Source: Pseudomonas putida
Lineage (GTDB): Bacteria > Pseudomonadota > Gammaproteobacteria > Pseudomonadales > Pseudomonadaceae
Reading direction: 5' to 3'
Length of the DNA stretch: 64,000 nt
Assembly: GCF_028682455.1 (NCBI RefSeq)
Contig: NZ_JANHLD010000001.1
Coordinates: 992,001 to 1,056,000, forward strand
Shown here: positions 34,439 through 44,361 of the stretch, one piece after another
Numbering within the stretch: the first letter of the stretch is position 1
Layout: each line of letters starts with the position of its first letter
Made by a program: the position numbers and the translations under genes
Notes under the pieces: model-generated
What the model was told of the DNA's origin: nothing
Seen by the model: only the letters and a program-made list of their open reading frames with translations
Databases searched by the model: none

Positions 34439-35329
34439 TCAAATGCTCAGTATCTCGCCCACCAACCACTCCAGTGCCCGCTCGCGCCCGCGCTGGGCCA
34501 GGTACACCAGGTCCACGTCGAAGGCCTCCAGGGCAAACGGCAGGTCGAACAGTTGCAGCGGCATCAGTGCCGCGAAGTGGCGTGCCACTTGGGTGGGCAA
34601 TACGACGCACAGGTCGGTCGCCGCCACCAGGTGCGCGGCCTGCAGGTAGTTGGGGGTGGTGTAGACGATCTGCCGGGCCAGCCCTTGTTCTCCCAGCCAC
34701 TGGTCCACCATGCCGCGTGTCTGGCCGCCATACACCCACAGGTGGCGCAAGCCCAGGAAGGTGTCCAGGTCCAGTCTGCCCTGCACCTGCGGATGGTCGC
34801 GCCGCACGGCGATCTGCAAGGTCTCGCTGCGCCAGTGATGACGCGCAAAGCGCGCCGGGACTTCGTCGAAGCGGCCCAGTACCAGGTCGAGGCTGCCACG
34901 GTCCAGGGCATCCACCGGCAGGCTCGGCGCCAGTGTTGCCACGTCCAGGCGCAGGTTCGGCGCGCAGTCCTGCAGGCGCACCAGCAGGGTCGGCATGCAC
35001 AGCTGTTCGACAAAGTCGGTCATGGCCAGGCGAAAGTGCTGGCGGCTGTGCAACGGGTCGAAGCTGTCGCCCACGCTGAGGGTCTGTTCGATCTGCAGCA
35101 AGGCGGCACGAATGGGGCCTTCCAGCGCCAGGGCCCGGGGCGTGGGCTGCATGCGCCGGCCGACGCGTACCAGCAACGGGTCGTCGAGCAGTTCGCGCAG
35201 GCGCGCCAGGGCGTTGCTGACGGTGGGCTGGCTGAGGGCCAGGCGTTCGGCGGCGCGCGAGACGTTCTGCTCGCGCAGGAGCACGTCGAGGATGCGCAGC
35301 AGGTTGAGGTCGAAGTTGGATATATTCAT
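34439..35329 (-). CDS. LysR-type regulator (NodD/LeuO-like subgroup)
   Basis: This 296-aa protein has the N-terminal helix-turn-helix NVSRAAERLALSQPTVSNAL, followed by a LysR effector domain. It begins MNISNFDLNLLRILDVLLRE, which is typical of the NodD-like group. It is divergent from the beta-oxidation operon starting at 35427, with 97 bp between. An AT-rich ATATCAGGCATAT element lies in that gap. Control of that operon is the natural guess. Confidence 0.8.
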   Translation of the reverse strand: MNISNFDLNLLRILDVLLREQNVSRAAERLALSQPTVSNALARLRELLDDPLLVRVGRRMQPTPRALALEGPIRAALLQIEQTLSVGDSFDPLHSRQHFRLAMTDFVEQLCMPTLLVRLQDCAPNLRLDVATLAPSLPVDALDRGSLDLVLGRFDEVPARFARHHWRSETLQIAVRRDHPQVQGRLDLDTFLGLRHLWVYGGQTRGMVDQWLGEQGLARQIVYTTPNYLQAAHLVAATDLCVVLPTQVARHFAALMPLQLFDLPFALEAFDVDLVYLAQRGRERALEWLVGEILSI

Positions 35330-35332
35330 CTA

Positions 35333-35376
35333 ACCAATATCAGGCATATGAAAATGAAATTTCTCAAATAGTAGGC
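35333..35376. promoter_or_regulatory. AT-rich divergent control region with inverted repeat
   Basis: ATATCAGGCATAT (about 35337-35349) gives ATAT-N5-ATAT symmetry, followed by an AT-rich run. It lies between a LysR gene and the operon it faces, where LysR boxes are usual. Confidence 0.3.
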
Positions 35377-35426
35377 AGCTGCTTAGGGTGTCGGCAATCC
35401 TTCATGACGATTTGGGAGTGCCAGGT

Positions 35427-36665
35427 GTGAGTAACGGATTCGATGTGCAACAGGCAGCAGTGGTAGGCGCCGGTACCATGGGCCGGGGTATTGTCATCAG
35501 CCTGGCCAGTGCCGGTATTCCGGTGTTGTGGCTCGACAGCAATGCGCAGATGGTCACCGCCGGCCTCAAGGTGGCCGCCGACACCTGGGCCCAGCAGGTG
35601 GTCAAGGGGCGTATCAGCGAAGCCCAGGCCGAGCAGAACCTGGCCCGTGTGCAAGCGGTGGACAGCTACGCGGCGCTGGCCGATGTCGACCTGGTGATCG
35701 AGGCGGTGTACGAGAACCTCGAGCTCAAGCAGGAAATCTTCCGCACCCTGGACACCACCCTCAAGCCCGGCGCGATCCTGGCCAGCAATACCTCGGCCCT
35801 GGATGTCGATGCCATTGCCGCCGTTACCCGGCGCCCGGAGCAGGTGCTGGGCCTGCATTTCTTCAGCCCGGCGCACATCATGAAGCTGCTTGAAATCGTT
35901 CGCGGTGCGCAGACCGCGCCTGCCGTGCTGGAGGCTGCGCTTGTTCTGGGCCAACGCCTGGGCAAGGTGGCGGTGGTGTCCGGCAACTGCCGCGGTTTTA
36001 TCGGCAACCGCATGCTCAAGACCTACGCCGACGAGGCCCGCAAGATGCTGCTCGAAGGGGCCTTGCCCCATCAGGTGGACGGCGCGCTGCAGGCCTTCGG
36101 CTTTGCCATGGGGCCGTTTCGCATGTACGACGTGGTCGGCATCGACCTGGAATGGCGGGCTCGGCAGTTGGCCGGGCAAGGCATGGACAGCCCGCTGGTG
36201 CAGGTGGACAACGCCCTCTGCGACCTGGGCCGCTTCGGCCAGAAATCCGCGCGCGGCTATTACCGCTATGCCCAAGGCAGCCGCGAAGCCGGGCACGACG
36301 CCGAGGTCGATGCGCTGGTAGAGGAGGTCGCCAAAGGCCTGGGCTATCGCCGCCATGCCATCAGCGACCAGGAAGTCGTCGAGCGTTGCCTGCTGGCCCT
36401 GGTCAACGAGGGCGCAAAAATCCTTCAGGAAAACATCGCCGCCAACGCCCATGACGTCGACCTGGTCTACCTCAACGGCTATGGCTTCCCAGCCGCGGTG
36501 GGCGGGCCGATGAGCTGGGCCGACGGCCAGGGCCTGGCATCGATCCAGGAACGCCTGGAACGCTTGCAGCGCATGCTCGGCGAGCATTGGAAACCCGCCG
36601 CCCTGATCACCCGGCTTGTGGCTGCGGGCAAGAGCTTTGCCGACGTGCAGGAGGGCCGGGTATGA
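35427..36665 (+). CDS. 3-Hydroxyacyl-CoA dehydrogenase
   Basis: This 412-aa single-function 3-hydroxyacyl-CoA dehydrogenase has the NAD site VVGAGTMGRGI near residue 10, LHFFSPAHIMKLLEIVRG, and two C-terminal helical domains. It lacks the hydratase half of FadB. The GTG at 35427 is chosen for its GGGAG site (35413-35417); an earlier GTG at 35388 has no site. The stop overlaps the next start (ATGA). It oxidises an L-3-hydroxyacyl-CoA in the second beta-oxidation block. Confidence 0.85.
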   Translation: MSNGFDVQQAAVVGAGTMGRGIVISLASAGIPVLWLDSNAQMVTAGLKVAADTWAQQVVKGRISEAQAEQNLARVQAVDSYAALADVDLVIEAVYENLELKQEIFRTLDTTLKPGAILASNTSALDVDAIAAVTRRPEQVLGLHFFSPAHIMKLLEIVRGAQTAPAVLEAALVLGQRLGKVAVVSGNCRGFIGNRMLKTYADEARKMLLEGALPHQVDGALQAFGFAMGPFRMYDVVGIDLEWRARQLAGQGMDSPLVQVDNALCDLGRFGQKSARGYYRYAQGSREAGHDAEVDALVEEVAKGLGYRRHAISDQEVVERCLLALVNEGAKILQENIAANAHDVDLVYLNGYGFPAAVGGPMSWADGQGLASIQERLERLQRMLGEHWKPAALITRLVAAGKSFADVQEGRV

Positions 36666-38452
36666 GCTATCAGGCACCGCTGCGCGACATGCGATTCGTG
36701 CTGCATGAGCTGTTCGATGTGCAGGGGCACTGCGAGCAACTGGGCAATGGCCTGGACCGCGAGACCATTGACGGCGTGCTGGAAGAGGCCGCGCGCTTCG
36801 CTGCCGAGGTGGTGGCGCCGCTCAATCGCAACAGCGACGAGCAGGGCTGCCGGTTGCAGGACGGCAAGGTGACCACCCCGGACGGCTTTGGCCAGGCGTA
36901 TCGGCTGTATGTAGAGCAGGGCTGGGCGAGCATGACCGGGCCGCTGGATTTCGGTGGCCAGGGCTTCCCGCAGATGGTCTCGGCCAGTTTCCACGAGATG
37001 CTGATGGGCGCGTCGCTGGCGTTCCGGGCGTATTCCGGGTTGACCGAGGGCACGGTGCTGGCGCTGGACCGGCATGGCAGCCCTGAACTCAAGCAGGCCT
37101 ACCTGTCACGCCTGGTCAGCGGCGAGTGGACCGGAACCATGTGCCTGACCGAGCCCCAGGCCGGTACCGATCTGGCCCTGCTGCGCACCCGCGCCCAGCC
37201 CCAGGCCGATGGCAGCTACCGGCTGCACGGCAGCAAGATTTTCATCACTGGCGGCGAGCAGGACCTGAGCGCCAATATCATTCACCTGGTGCTTGCCCGG
37301 TTGCCCGATGCGCCGCCAGGGGTCAAGGGCATCAGCCTGTTCCTGGTGCCCAGGCACCTGCTGGCGGCCGACGGCACGCCGGGTGAGCGCAATGCCCTGG
37401 GATGCGGCGCCCTGGAGCACAAGATGGGCCTCAAGGGTGCGTCCACCTGCGTGATGAATTTTGACGGCGCCACCGGCTGGCTGGTGGGCGAACCCAACCA
37501 GGGGCTGGCCTGCATGTTCACCATGATGAACGACGCGCGCTTCCAGGTCGGGTTGCAGGGCCTGGGGATTGCCGAGGCGGCGTTCCAGGGTGGCCTGGCC
37601 TATGCCCGCGAGCGTTTGCAGTCGCGCGGCCTGGCGGGAGCGGTGGCACCGGATAAACCGGCCGACCCGATCATCGTCCACCCGGATGTGCGGCGCATGC
37701 TGCTGACCCAGAAGACCCTCAGCGAAGGTTGCCGCATGCTCGGCGCCTACACCGCTCGCCAGCTCGACCTCGAGCACGGCGCCAGTGAGCCTGCGGGGCG
37801 CAAGGCCGCCTCGAAGCGCGCTGCGTTGCTGATTCCCATCGTCAAGGCGTTCTTCACCGATGTCGGCCAGGAGGTCGCAAGCCTCGGCGTACAAATTTAC
37901 GGTGGCCACGGTTTCATTCGCGAGTGGGGCATGGAGCAACTGATGCGCGACAGCCGCATCACCCAGTTGTACGAGGGCACCAACGGTATCCAGGCGCTGG
38001 ACCTGATCCGGCGCAAGGTGCTGGGCGATGGCGCTGCCGAGCTTCACGGCATGATCGAGGAGCTGGCCGCCCAGGTCGAACAGGCGCAGCAGGACCCGGC
38101 GCTGGCGGCGCTGGCGGACAAGGTCGGCGGGTACCTGGAGCAGTGGCGGGCGCTGGCCGCTTCGGTATTGACCGCGTGCGCACGCGACCCACAGGAAATC
38201 GGCGCGGTGTCGGTGGATTTCCTCGCGTACTCGGCCTACGTGCTGTTGGCGGCGTTGTGGCTGCAAGCGGCGATCAAGGCCCGTGCCGCACTGGTTGCCG
38301 GCAGTGACGAGGCGGCGTTCTACCAGGCCAAGCTGCAGTCGGCGGACTTCTACCTGGGCCGGGTGTTGCCACGGGCCGGTGCCCATCGCGAGGCGCTGCT
38401 TGCCGGTGCCGATTGCCTGATGGCCATGGCGCAGGCGGATTTCGCCTTTTGA
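36662..38452 (+). CDS. Acyl-CoA dehydrogenase, long ~600-aa type
   Basis: This 596-aa acyl-CoA dehydrogenase is of the long class (DmdC/AidB-like length). It has TMCLTEPQAGTDLALLRTRA, GSKIFITGGEQD, FTMMNDARFQVGLQGLGIAE and GGHGFIREWGMEQLMRD. A helical extension of ~130 residues follows. It is translationally coupled to the hydroxyacyl-CoA dehydrogenase. It would start each turn of oxidation of a medium- or long-chain or branched acyl-CoA; the substrate is not known. Confidence 0.85.
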   Translation: MSYQAPLRDMRFVLHELFDVQGHCEQLGNGLDRETIDGVLEEAARFAAEVVAPLNRNSDEQGCRLQDGKVTTPDGFGQAYRLYVEQGWASMTGPLDFGGQGFPQMVSASFHEMLMGASLAFRAYSGLTEGTVLALDRHGSPELKQAYLSRLVSGEWTGTMCLTEPQAGTDLALLRTRAQPQADGSYRLHGSKIFITGGEQDLSANIIHLVLARLPDAPPGVKGISLFLVPRHLLAADGTPGERNALGCGALEHKMGLKGASTCVMNFDGATGWLVGEPNQGLACMFTMMNDARFQVGLQGLGIAEAAFQGGLAYARERLQSRGLAGAVAPDKPADPIIVHPDVRRMLLTQKTLSEGCRMLGAYTARQLDLEHGASEPAGRKAASKRAALLIPIVKAFFTDVGQEVASLGVQIYGGHGFIREWGMEQLMRDSRITQLYEGTNGIQALDLIRRKVLGDGAAELHGMIEELAAQVEQAQQDPALAALADKVGGYLEQWRALAASVLTACARDPQEIGAVSVDFLAYSAYVLLAALWLQAAIKARAALVAGSDEAAFYQAKLQSADFYLGRVLPRAGAHREALLAGADCLMAMAQADFAF

Positions 38453-38494
38453 TGCAGCCCTGCGGACCATCACAACAACAATGAGGAACGCCGC

Positions 38495-39658
38495 ATGCAG
38501 TCATTCAGTTTTGCCACTACCGCGCAGATCCTCTGTGAGGCTGGTGGTGCATCGCGCCTGGCCAGCCTGTGCCGGGAACGCGGCGCACGCTCGGTATTGA
38601 TCGTCACCGACCCGGGCATTGTCCGCCTGGGGCTGCTGGAGCCGCTGCTACCGGGCTTTGCCGGGCAGGGGCTGATGGTGCAGGTGTTCGACCAGGTGCG
38701 GGCCGATCCCCCTCAGGCTTGTGTACTGGAGGTGGTGCAGCAGGCCCGGTCCATGCAGGCCGAGCTGATCGTCGGCTTCGGTGGCGGCAGCTCCATGGAC
38801 GTTGCCAAGCTGGTGGCCTTGCTGGCGCATCCGGAGTGCCAACAGCCCATTGAAGCCCTCTACGGTGTCGATCAGGCGCGCGGTCGGCGCCTGCCGCTGA
38901 TCCAGGTACCGACCACCGCCGGTACCGGCTCGGAGGTCACGCCGATTGCCATTGTCACCACTGGCGAGCACACCAAGATGGGCGTGGTGTCGCCGCTGTT
39001 GCTGCCCGACCTTGCCCTGCTCGATGCAGACCTGACCCTCGGCCTGCCACCGGCGGTCACCGCGGCCACCGGTATCGACGCCATGGTCCATGCCATCGAG
39101 GCCTTCACCAGCAAGCTCAAGCGCAATCCGCTGTCCAGCCTGCTGGCCCGTGAGGCGCTGCGGCTGCTTTGCGGCAATCTCCACCAGGCCGTGCACGATG
39201 GCACCAACCGTGAGGCCCGCCAGGCCATGCTGCTGGGGGCGTGCCTGGCCGGCCAGGCGTTCGCCAATGCGCCGGTGGCTGCGGTGCATGCCCTGGCGTA
39301 TCCGCTGGGTGGGCATTTTCATATCCCCCATGGGTTGTCCAATGCCCTGGTGCTGCCTCATGTGCTGCGTTTTAACGCCGAGGCTGCGGCACCCTTGTAT
39401 GCCGAGCTGGCTCCGTTGCTGCTGGGCGAGCGATTGCGGCCAGGGAATGCGCACAGCCTGACCGGGCAGTTCGTCGATGAGTTGGCCGCGCTCGGTCCGC
39501 GCTGTGGCCTGCCCAGCCGCCTGCGTGATGCCGGCGTGCCGCAGGACTGCCTGGAGCAGTTGGCGTGCGATGCCATGCAACAGCAGCGCCTGCTGGTCAA
39601 CAACCCGCGTGAGGTCAGCCAGGCCGATGCCTTGGCGATCTACCGCGCGGCCTATTGA
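38495..39658 (+). CDS. Iron-containing (group III) alcohol dehydrogenase
   Basis: This 387-aa protein has GFGGGSSMDVAKLVA (NAD site), PTTAGTGSEVTPIAI, and the metal motif DAMVHAIEAFTSKLK followed by HIPHGLSNALVLPH. It oxidises an alcohol or reduces an aldehyde, with NAD. The start follows AATGAGGAACGCC. In this operon it may make the aldehyde from a long-chain or terpenoid alcohol; no acyl-CoA ligase or aldehyde dehydrogenase gene is adjacent. Confidence 0.85.
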   Translation: MQSFSFATTAQILCEAGGASRLASLCRERGARSVLIVTDPGIVRLGLLEPLLPGFAGQGLMVQVFDQVRADPPQACVLEVVQQARSMQAELIVGFGGGSSMDVAKLVALLAHPECQQPIEALYGVDQARGRRLPLIQVPTTAGTGSEVTPIAIVTTGEHTKMGVVSPLLLPDLALLDADLTLGLPPAVTAATGIDAMVHAIEAFTSKLKRNPLSSLLAREALRLLCGNLHQAVHDGTNREARQAMLLGACLAGQAFANAPVAAVHALAYPLGGHFHIPHGLSNALVLPHVLRFNAEAAAPLYAELAPLLLGERLRPGNAHSLTGQFVDELAALGPRCGLPSRLRDAGVPQDCLEQLACDAMQQQRLLVNNPREVSQADALAIYRAAY

Positions 39659-39670
39659 GAGGCCCCTGTG

Positions 39671-40099
39671 ATGAGCCCACCGCTGCGCGATGCGTTTACC
39701 CATTTCCAGCCGATCACCACGCGCTGGCACGACAACGATGTTTATGGCCACGTCAACAACGTCGTCTACTACAGCTTTTTCGACAGCGCGGTGAACACCT
39801 ACCTGATCGATGGCGGTGGTCTGGATATTCACCAGGGCGAGGTGATCGCCTATGTGGTCAATTCCAGTTGCGACTACTTCGCCGCCATCGCCTTTCCCGA
39901 ATCTATCGAGGTAGGTGTGGCGGTGAGCAAGCTGGGCAACAGCTCGGTGCATTACGCACTGGGCATTTTCAAGGCCGGGGAGCGCCAGGCGTGCGCGGCG
40001 GGGCGGTTTGTCCACGTCTTCGTCGAGCGCGCCAGCAATCGCCCGGTGCCTGTTCCTGAACCTGTGCGGGCGGCATTGGGCCGCTTGCTGTGTGACTGA
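39671..40099 (+). CDS. Hot-dog acyl-CoA thioesterase (YbgC/4HBT type)
   Basis: This 142-aa single hot-dog protein carries [20 protein letters not shown], the 4HBT active-site helix with catalytic Asp and the H-x-N segment. It hydrolyses acyl-CoA. The ATG at 39671 is used; a GTG one codon earlier is possible. It lies 12 bp after the alcohol dehydrogenase and 17 bp before a thiolase. Confidence 0.8.
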   Translation: MSPPLRDAFTHFQPITTRWHDNDVYGHVNNVVYYSFFDSAVNTYLIDGGGLDIHQGEVIAYVVNSSCDYFAAIAFPESIEVGVAVSKLGNSSVHYALGIFKAGERQACAAGRFVHVFVERASNRPVPVPEPVRAALGRLLCD

Positions 40100-40116
40100 C
40101 CCTGGAGTGCTTTGCC

Positions 40117-41301
40117 ATGCAAGATGCCGTGATTGTCTCGACCGCCCGCACGCCGATCGCCAAGGCCTTTCGCGGGGCTTTCAACGACTTCAAGTCGCCC
40201 TCGATGAGCGCCGTGGCCATTCGTGCCGCCGTGGAGCGGGTAGCGATCGAGCCGGGGCAGATCGACGACCTGGTGATGGGCACCGCGATGCAAGGCGGTA
40301 CGGCGTCGACCAACCTTGGGCGCCTGTCGGCGCTGGCGGCTGGCTTGCCGCTGTCGGTCAGCGGCCAGACCATCGACCGCCAGTGCGCCTCGGGCCTGAT
40401 GGCCATCGCCATCGCCGCCAAGCAGATCATGATCGACGGCATGCACGTTGCGGTGGGTGCCGGCCAGGAGCAGATCAGCCTGGTACAGAACGCGCACATG
40501 AAAGCGGCGAGCGCCGAGATGGACGATACCGTCCTGCGCATGGCCGAGCATGCCTACATGCCGATGCTGCAGACCGCCGAGCTCGTCGCCAAGCGCTACG
40601 GCATCAGCCGCGAGGACCAGGACGCCTACAGCCTGCAGTCCCAGCAGCGCACCGCCGCGGCGCAGGCAGCCGGGTGGTTCGCCGAGGAGATCGTGCCGGT
40701 GACGGTGCGCAAGAAAATCGTCGACAAGGTCAGCGGTGCGATCAGCCATGAAGAAGTGCACCTGACCCGCGATGAAGGCAACCGGCCGCAGACCACCCTG
40801 GCCGACCTGCAGGCCTTGGCACCGGTGCTCGAAGGGGGCTGTATCACCGCCGGCAACGCCAGCCAGCTGTCTGACGGCGCCAGTGCCAGCGTGCTGATGA
40901 GCGGCAGCCTGGCCGCGCAACTGGGCATCCAGCCGCTGGGCCTGTACCGCGGTATAACCGTGGCGGGCCTGGCACCGGAGGAGATGGGCATCGGCCCGGT
41001 ATTGGCGATTCCCAAGCTGTTGCGTCAGCACGGCCTGACGGTGGATGACATCGGCCTGTGGGAAATCAACGAAGCCTTCGCCTGCCAGGTGCTGTATTGC
41101 GCGCAGACCCTGGGCATCGATATGGCCCGGCTCAATGTCAACGGCGGCGCTATCGCCATCGGCCACCCCTACGGCATGAGCGGGGCGCGCATGGTCGGCC
41201 ACGCCTTGCTCGAAGGCCGGCGCCGTGGCGTGAAGTACGTGGTGGTGAGCATGTGCGTGGGCGGCGGCATGGGCGCCGCCGGTCTGTTCGAAGTGCTCTG
41301 A
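40117..41301 (+). CDS. Acetyl-CoA acyltransferase (thiolase)
   Basis: This 394-aa thiolase has [11 protein letters not shown] (nucleophile Cys), [17 protein letters not shown] and [10 protein letters not shown]. It is a paralogue of the 23133 thiolase in the steroid block. It is the last gene of the 35427-41301 operon, and faces the AraC-type gene at 41308 with only 6 bp between their ends. Confidence 0.85.
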   Translation: MQDAVIVSTARTPIAKAFRGAFNDFKSPSMSAVAIRAAVERVAIEPGQIDDLVMGTAMQGGTASTNLGRLSALAAGLPLSVSGQTIDRQCASGLMAIAIAAKQIMIDGMHVAVGAGQEQISLVQNAHMKAASAEMDDTVLRMAEHAYMPMLQTAELVAKRYGISREDQDAYSLQSQQRTAAAQAAGWFAEEIVPVTVRKKIVDKVSGAISHEEVHLTRDEGNRPQTTLADLQALAPVLEGGCITAGNASQLSDGASASVLMSGSLAAQLGIQPLGLYRGITVAGLAPEEMGIGPVLAIPKLLRQHGLTVDDIGLWEINEAFACQVLYCAQTLGIDMARLNVNGGAIAIGHPYGMSGARMVGHALLEGRRRGVKYVVVSMCVGGGMGAAGLFEVL

Positions 41302-41307
41302 GACCGG

Positions 41308-42327
41308 TCAGCGCGTCCGGTAGGTGCCGGGCGCGCAGTCGAACCAGCGCAGGCAGGCGCGGTGAAAGCTCTGCACGTCGCTGTAGCCAAGCTGATCGGC
41401 GATCTGCACCAGCTCCAGCTCACTGCCACGCAGCAAGTCTTCGGCACGGTAGCGCCGGTATTCGTCCAGTAACTCGCTGAAACTCCAGCCCAGCGCCTTC
41501 AGGCGCCGGGCTGCAGTGCGTTCCAACAGGTGCTGGCGCTGGCAGAAGTGCAGCCAGCGTTCGCTGTCGGCCAGGTGCACGGCAAGGTGATCGCTGGCCA
41601 GCTCCAGCAAGGTCGGGCGGCTGTTGTGCTGGGTTTGTTGCACCAGCGCCACCAGCATCTGCTCCAGTGCCTGGTTGCCCGGCGTCAAGGGTTGGCTGAA
41701 CAGTCGCGGATCGAGCTCGATGCCGTGTTCGCCATGGCCCCAACTGACCGGTGCGCGCCAGGCCTGCGGGTGCGCGGCGGTATTGGCCGGGGCCGGGTGG
41801 GCCAGGCTGATGGCGAGAATCGGGTCCTGCTCGACGCCACTGGCCAACAGCTTGCGGCGCAGCATGCTGAGCAGGCTGGTGAGGATGTAGTCGGTGATCG
41901 GCGCACTGGCCTTGAGGCTGCCGCAATCGTTCAGGCGCAGGGTGATGCGCTGCTCGCTGCGTTCGATGCAGGCGCGAAAGTGGCCGTTGAAGAACGGGAA
42001 GTACTCGACGAAGTAGTGGCAGGCACTCTCCAGCGAGGCGGCCACATCGAACAGGTAGGTCAGGCCGTTGGTGGTGGTGGAGACAAAACGCCGTCCGGCC
42101 GCCAGGCCTATCAGCGGGTCACCGGTATACGCCAGGGCAAGGCTCCAGAAGCGCCGCGACATCACCAGCGGTACCCGCAGGAACGGCGTGCGCAATTCGA
42201 ACAGGCTGCGGCGAAACACCGCTTCGATCGATGCCAGGTCGACGCCGCGGGCCTGCAGCTCTTCGATGGCCGGCAGCAGGGTGGGGGCATAAAAAGCGTT
42301 GGCCGGGGTAGCGGGGAGTCGGGTCAT
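41308..42327 (-). CDS. AraC-family regulator (OruR/arabinose-binding-like N-terminus)
   Basis: This 339-aa protein has an N-terminal sensor region with FELRTPFLRVPLVMSRRFWS and a C-terminal AraC DNA-binding domain (LVQIADQLGYSDVQSFHRAC and RWFDCAPGTYR). The start at 42327 overlaps the stop of the LysR gene (ATGA), so the two regulators are co-translated. It probably controls the convergent beta-oxidation operon or the DUF1302/DUF1329 pair. Confidence 0.8.
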   Translation of the reverse strand: MTRLPATPANAFYAPTLLPAIEELQARGVDLASIEAVFRRSLFELRTPFLRVPLVMSRRFWSLALAYTGDPLIGLAAGRRFVSTTTNGLTYLFDVAASLESACHYFVEYFPFFNGHFRACIERSEQRITLRLNDCGSLKASAPITDYILTSLLSMLRRKLLASGVEQDPILAISLAHPAPANTAAHPQAWRAPVSWGHGEHGIELDPRLFSQPLTPGNQALEQMLVALVQQTQHNSRPTLLELASDHLAVHLADSERWLHFCQRQHLLERTAARRLKALGWSFSELLDEYRRYRAEDLLRGSELELVQIADQLGYSDVQSFHRACLRWFDCAPGTYRTR

Positions 42328-43262
42328 GGATTGCTCGCCAGCAGGTGCTGATCCACTCGCAGGATCGTGTCGATCATAGCCTGCGCCGCCGGCGTCAGGG
42401 AGTCGCCGGCGCGGCTGACGATGCCAAAGCGCAGCAGCAGATCGTCCTCGCGGGCTTCCATGTCGACAGAGCTCATGTCGACAAAGCTCAGCACGCGGAT
42501 TTCGCCGGCGGCTACCCACTCGGTCAGGGACTCTTCGGTGGCCAGGCCAATGGTGTCGGAACGCGAAACCACCCGGCGGATGGCATCGAACTGGGCACAC
42601 TCCACCCGGATGAGGAAGTCATCGACACCCTGGGCGCGGGCGAGGATCTTGCGGATCATCGGCGGGATGCGCGTGCCGGCGACGGGGTAGTCGAGCAGGG
42701 CACTGAGCTTGAGGGGACCGAGGTCTGCCAGGGGATGCCCGGTACGGCAGAAGAATCGACCGCGCCGACGGCGCAGCAGGTGTACCTGGTAGCGCGGGTC
42801 GTCGACGAAGTAGCGCGAGTCGGCGACGAAGAATTCGATCTGCTGTTCCTTGAGCCACATGCCCAGCTGCTCCCAGTCGGCCATGTGGAAGCGCGTGCGG
42901 ATCAAAGGGTGGTCGTTGATGAACTGCGCCAAGGCTTCGGGCACCAGCAACTGGGCCGGGTAGGGGCCGCTGCCAAAGCTCAGTTCCCCCCCTTCGAGGC
43001 CGTTGTACTGCATCAATTCGCTCTGCAGGGTCTGGCTGCCGGCCAGCAGGCGCCGGGCGTGTTGCAGCACCAATTGGCCCTGGCCGGTCAGGCGGAACTC
43101 GCGGCTGCCGCGCTCGACCAGGGCGCAATCCAGGTCGCGTTCCAGGGTCTGGATGCTGCGGCTGAAGGCCGGCTGGCTGAGGTTGACGGCATCGGCGGCG
43201 CGCACGAAACCACGGTAGTCGGCCAGGGCCACGAAGTGGCGCAGTTGTCGAAGGTCCATCAT
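42324..43262 (-). CDS. LysR-type regulator
   Basis: This 312-aa protein begins MMDLRQLRHFVALADYRGF, with HTH RAADAVNLSQPAFSRSIQTL and a LysR substrate-binding domain. It is the first gene of a two-regulator operon with the AraC gene, and divergent from another AraC gene at 43357. The shared intergenic region (43263-43356) is AT-rich, with TGCAT repeats. Confidence 0.8.
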   Translation of the reverse strand: MMDLRQLRHFVALADYRGFVRAADAVNLSQPAFSRSIQTLERDLDCALVERGSREFRLTGQGQLVLQHARRLLAGSQTLQSELMQYNGLEGGELSFGSGPYPAQLLVPEALAQFINDHPLIRTRFHMADWEQLGMWLKEQQIEFFVADSRYFVDDPRYQVHLLRRRRGRFFCRTGHPLADLGPLKLSALLDYPVAGTRIPPMIRKILARAQGVDDFLIRVECAQFDAIRRVVSRSDTIGLATEESLTEWVAAGEIRVLSFVDMSSVDMEAREDDLLLRFGIVSRAGDSLTPAAQAMIDTILRVDQHLLASNP

Positions 43263-43356
43263 GCACCCTTTGCATGTTGCAGATACTTTTTATGCATTTG
43301 ATCGATAGTCCAAGGGCTGGCATAAGTCAAGGTCATACTTGCTTTTGTGGCCTGCC

Positions 43357-44277
43357 ATGCTCGCTTCAGCTTTTGTTTCCAGCGCCTTTACCCGCACCCT
43401 GGTCGCCCACGCCCAAGGGTGTGGCTTGCCCGTCGAGCGCCTTTTGCAACGGGCCCAGATCGACCCTGCCTGGCTCGAGGGGCACCGCGAAGTGCCTGCG
43501 CTGCTGGTGGAGCAACTGCTGCTGGAATGCGAAGCGGCAGGCGCCGGTCGCACCTTTGGCTGCGAGCTGGTGCGCGGCATGGCGACCAGCTCCCTTCAGG
43601 GCCTGAACATCCTGCTCGATTCGGCGGCCACCGTGCGCGCCAGCATCGACTGTTTCATCCGCTTCCTGCCACTGGTGACCAACTGCGTGCTGGTCACCCT
43701 GGACGACTCCGATAGCTCGGCGGTCCTGCATGTGCGTCGTTTTCAGCACACGCCCCATTACTACATGCTCGATGCGGCGGTGTTGAGCCTGGTGCGCAAC
43801 ATCGCCCGGCGTGCGGGCAGGACGCCGGCGCAGATGTTCACCCAGGTGCGGTTGCAGCCGCAGCAGGCGGCGGGAGACTGGTTGCGTGAATGGGGCGTGG
43901 AGGTTGCCGAGGGGCCGTGGTTGAGCCTGCAGTTGGCCCCGCAGGCGCTGGAGTTGCCGTTGCCGGGCGCCAATACGTTCCTGCACCAGAGCATGTTGCG
44001 CCAATGGCAGGGCGGGGCGATCGACGATGGTCGCAAAGACAGCCTGCAACTGGCCCGGCACTGGCTGGCGGCGGGAGACCAGCCGATCGAGCGGATTGCC
44101 GAGCGCCTGGGCTATCGACAGCCCAGCAACTTCATCCGCGCGTTTCGCAAGCAATTCGGGGTGACGCCCAAACAGTTTCGCGTAGGCGCGGGCCTGCCCC
44201 GCGAGGCGATGGAACCGACCCACCGCCATCGCGGGGCAAGCCCGCGCCTGCAGATTGCGGACACTTCATCCGGATGA
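43357..44277 (+). CDS. AraC-family regulator (OruR-like)
   Basis: This protein of about 306 aa has a sensor domain with FIRFLPLVTNCVLVTLDD and a C-terminal AraC domain (IERIAERLGYRQPSNFIRAF, QFGVTPKQFR). The true AraC end is near residue 276. The last ~30 residues (GLPREAMEPTHRHRGASP) are encoded by a REP palindrome at 44185-44248. The start is uncertain: ATG 43357 is used, while TTG 43339 has a slightly better upstream AAGG. Confidence 0.75.
   Translation: MLASAFVSSAFTRTLVAHAQGCGLPVERLLQRAQIDPAWLEGHREVPALLVEQLLLECEAAGAGRTFGCELVRGMATSSLQGLNILLDSAATVRASIDCFIRFLPLVTNCVLVTLDDSDSSAVLHVRRFQHTPHYYMLDAAVLSLVRNIARRAGRTPAQMFTQVRLQPQQAAGDWLREWGVEVAEGPWLSLQLAPQALELPLPGANTFLHQSMLRQWQGGAIDDGRKDSLQLARHWLAAGDQPIERIAERLGYRQPSNFIRAFRKQFGVTPKQFRVGAGLPREAMEPTHRHRGASPRLQIADTSSG
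44185..44248. repeat. REP palindrome inside the AraC coding end
   Basis: GGCGCGGGCCTGCCCCGCGA (44185-44204) and TCGCGGGGCAAGCCCGCGCC (44229-44248) form a 20-bp stem with one mismatch. The reading frame passes through it and stops at 44277. Confidence 0.85.
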
Positions 44278-44361
44278 TTATTTTTTGTCGTGCGCCGCTT
44301 GCGTCTGGCAGTCGGCGCTTGGGCATCTTGATCGAGCTGCTAATCCTCATGGAGCTCGATA

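Noticed and set aside
42324..43262. LysR considered as SdsB1, regulator of the sulfatase
   Set aside because: It is more than 4 kb from the sulfatase, co-translated with an AraC gene and separated by DUF1302/DUF1329; nothing in the sequence links it to the sulfatase.
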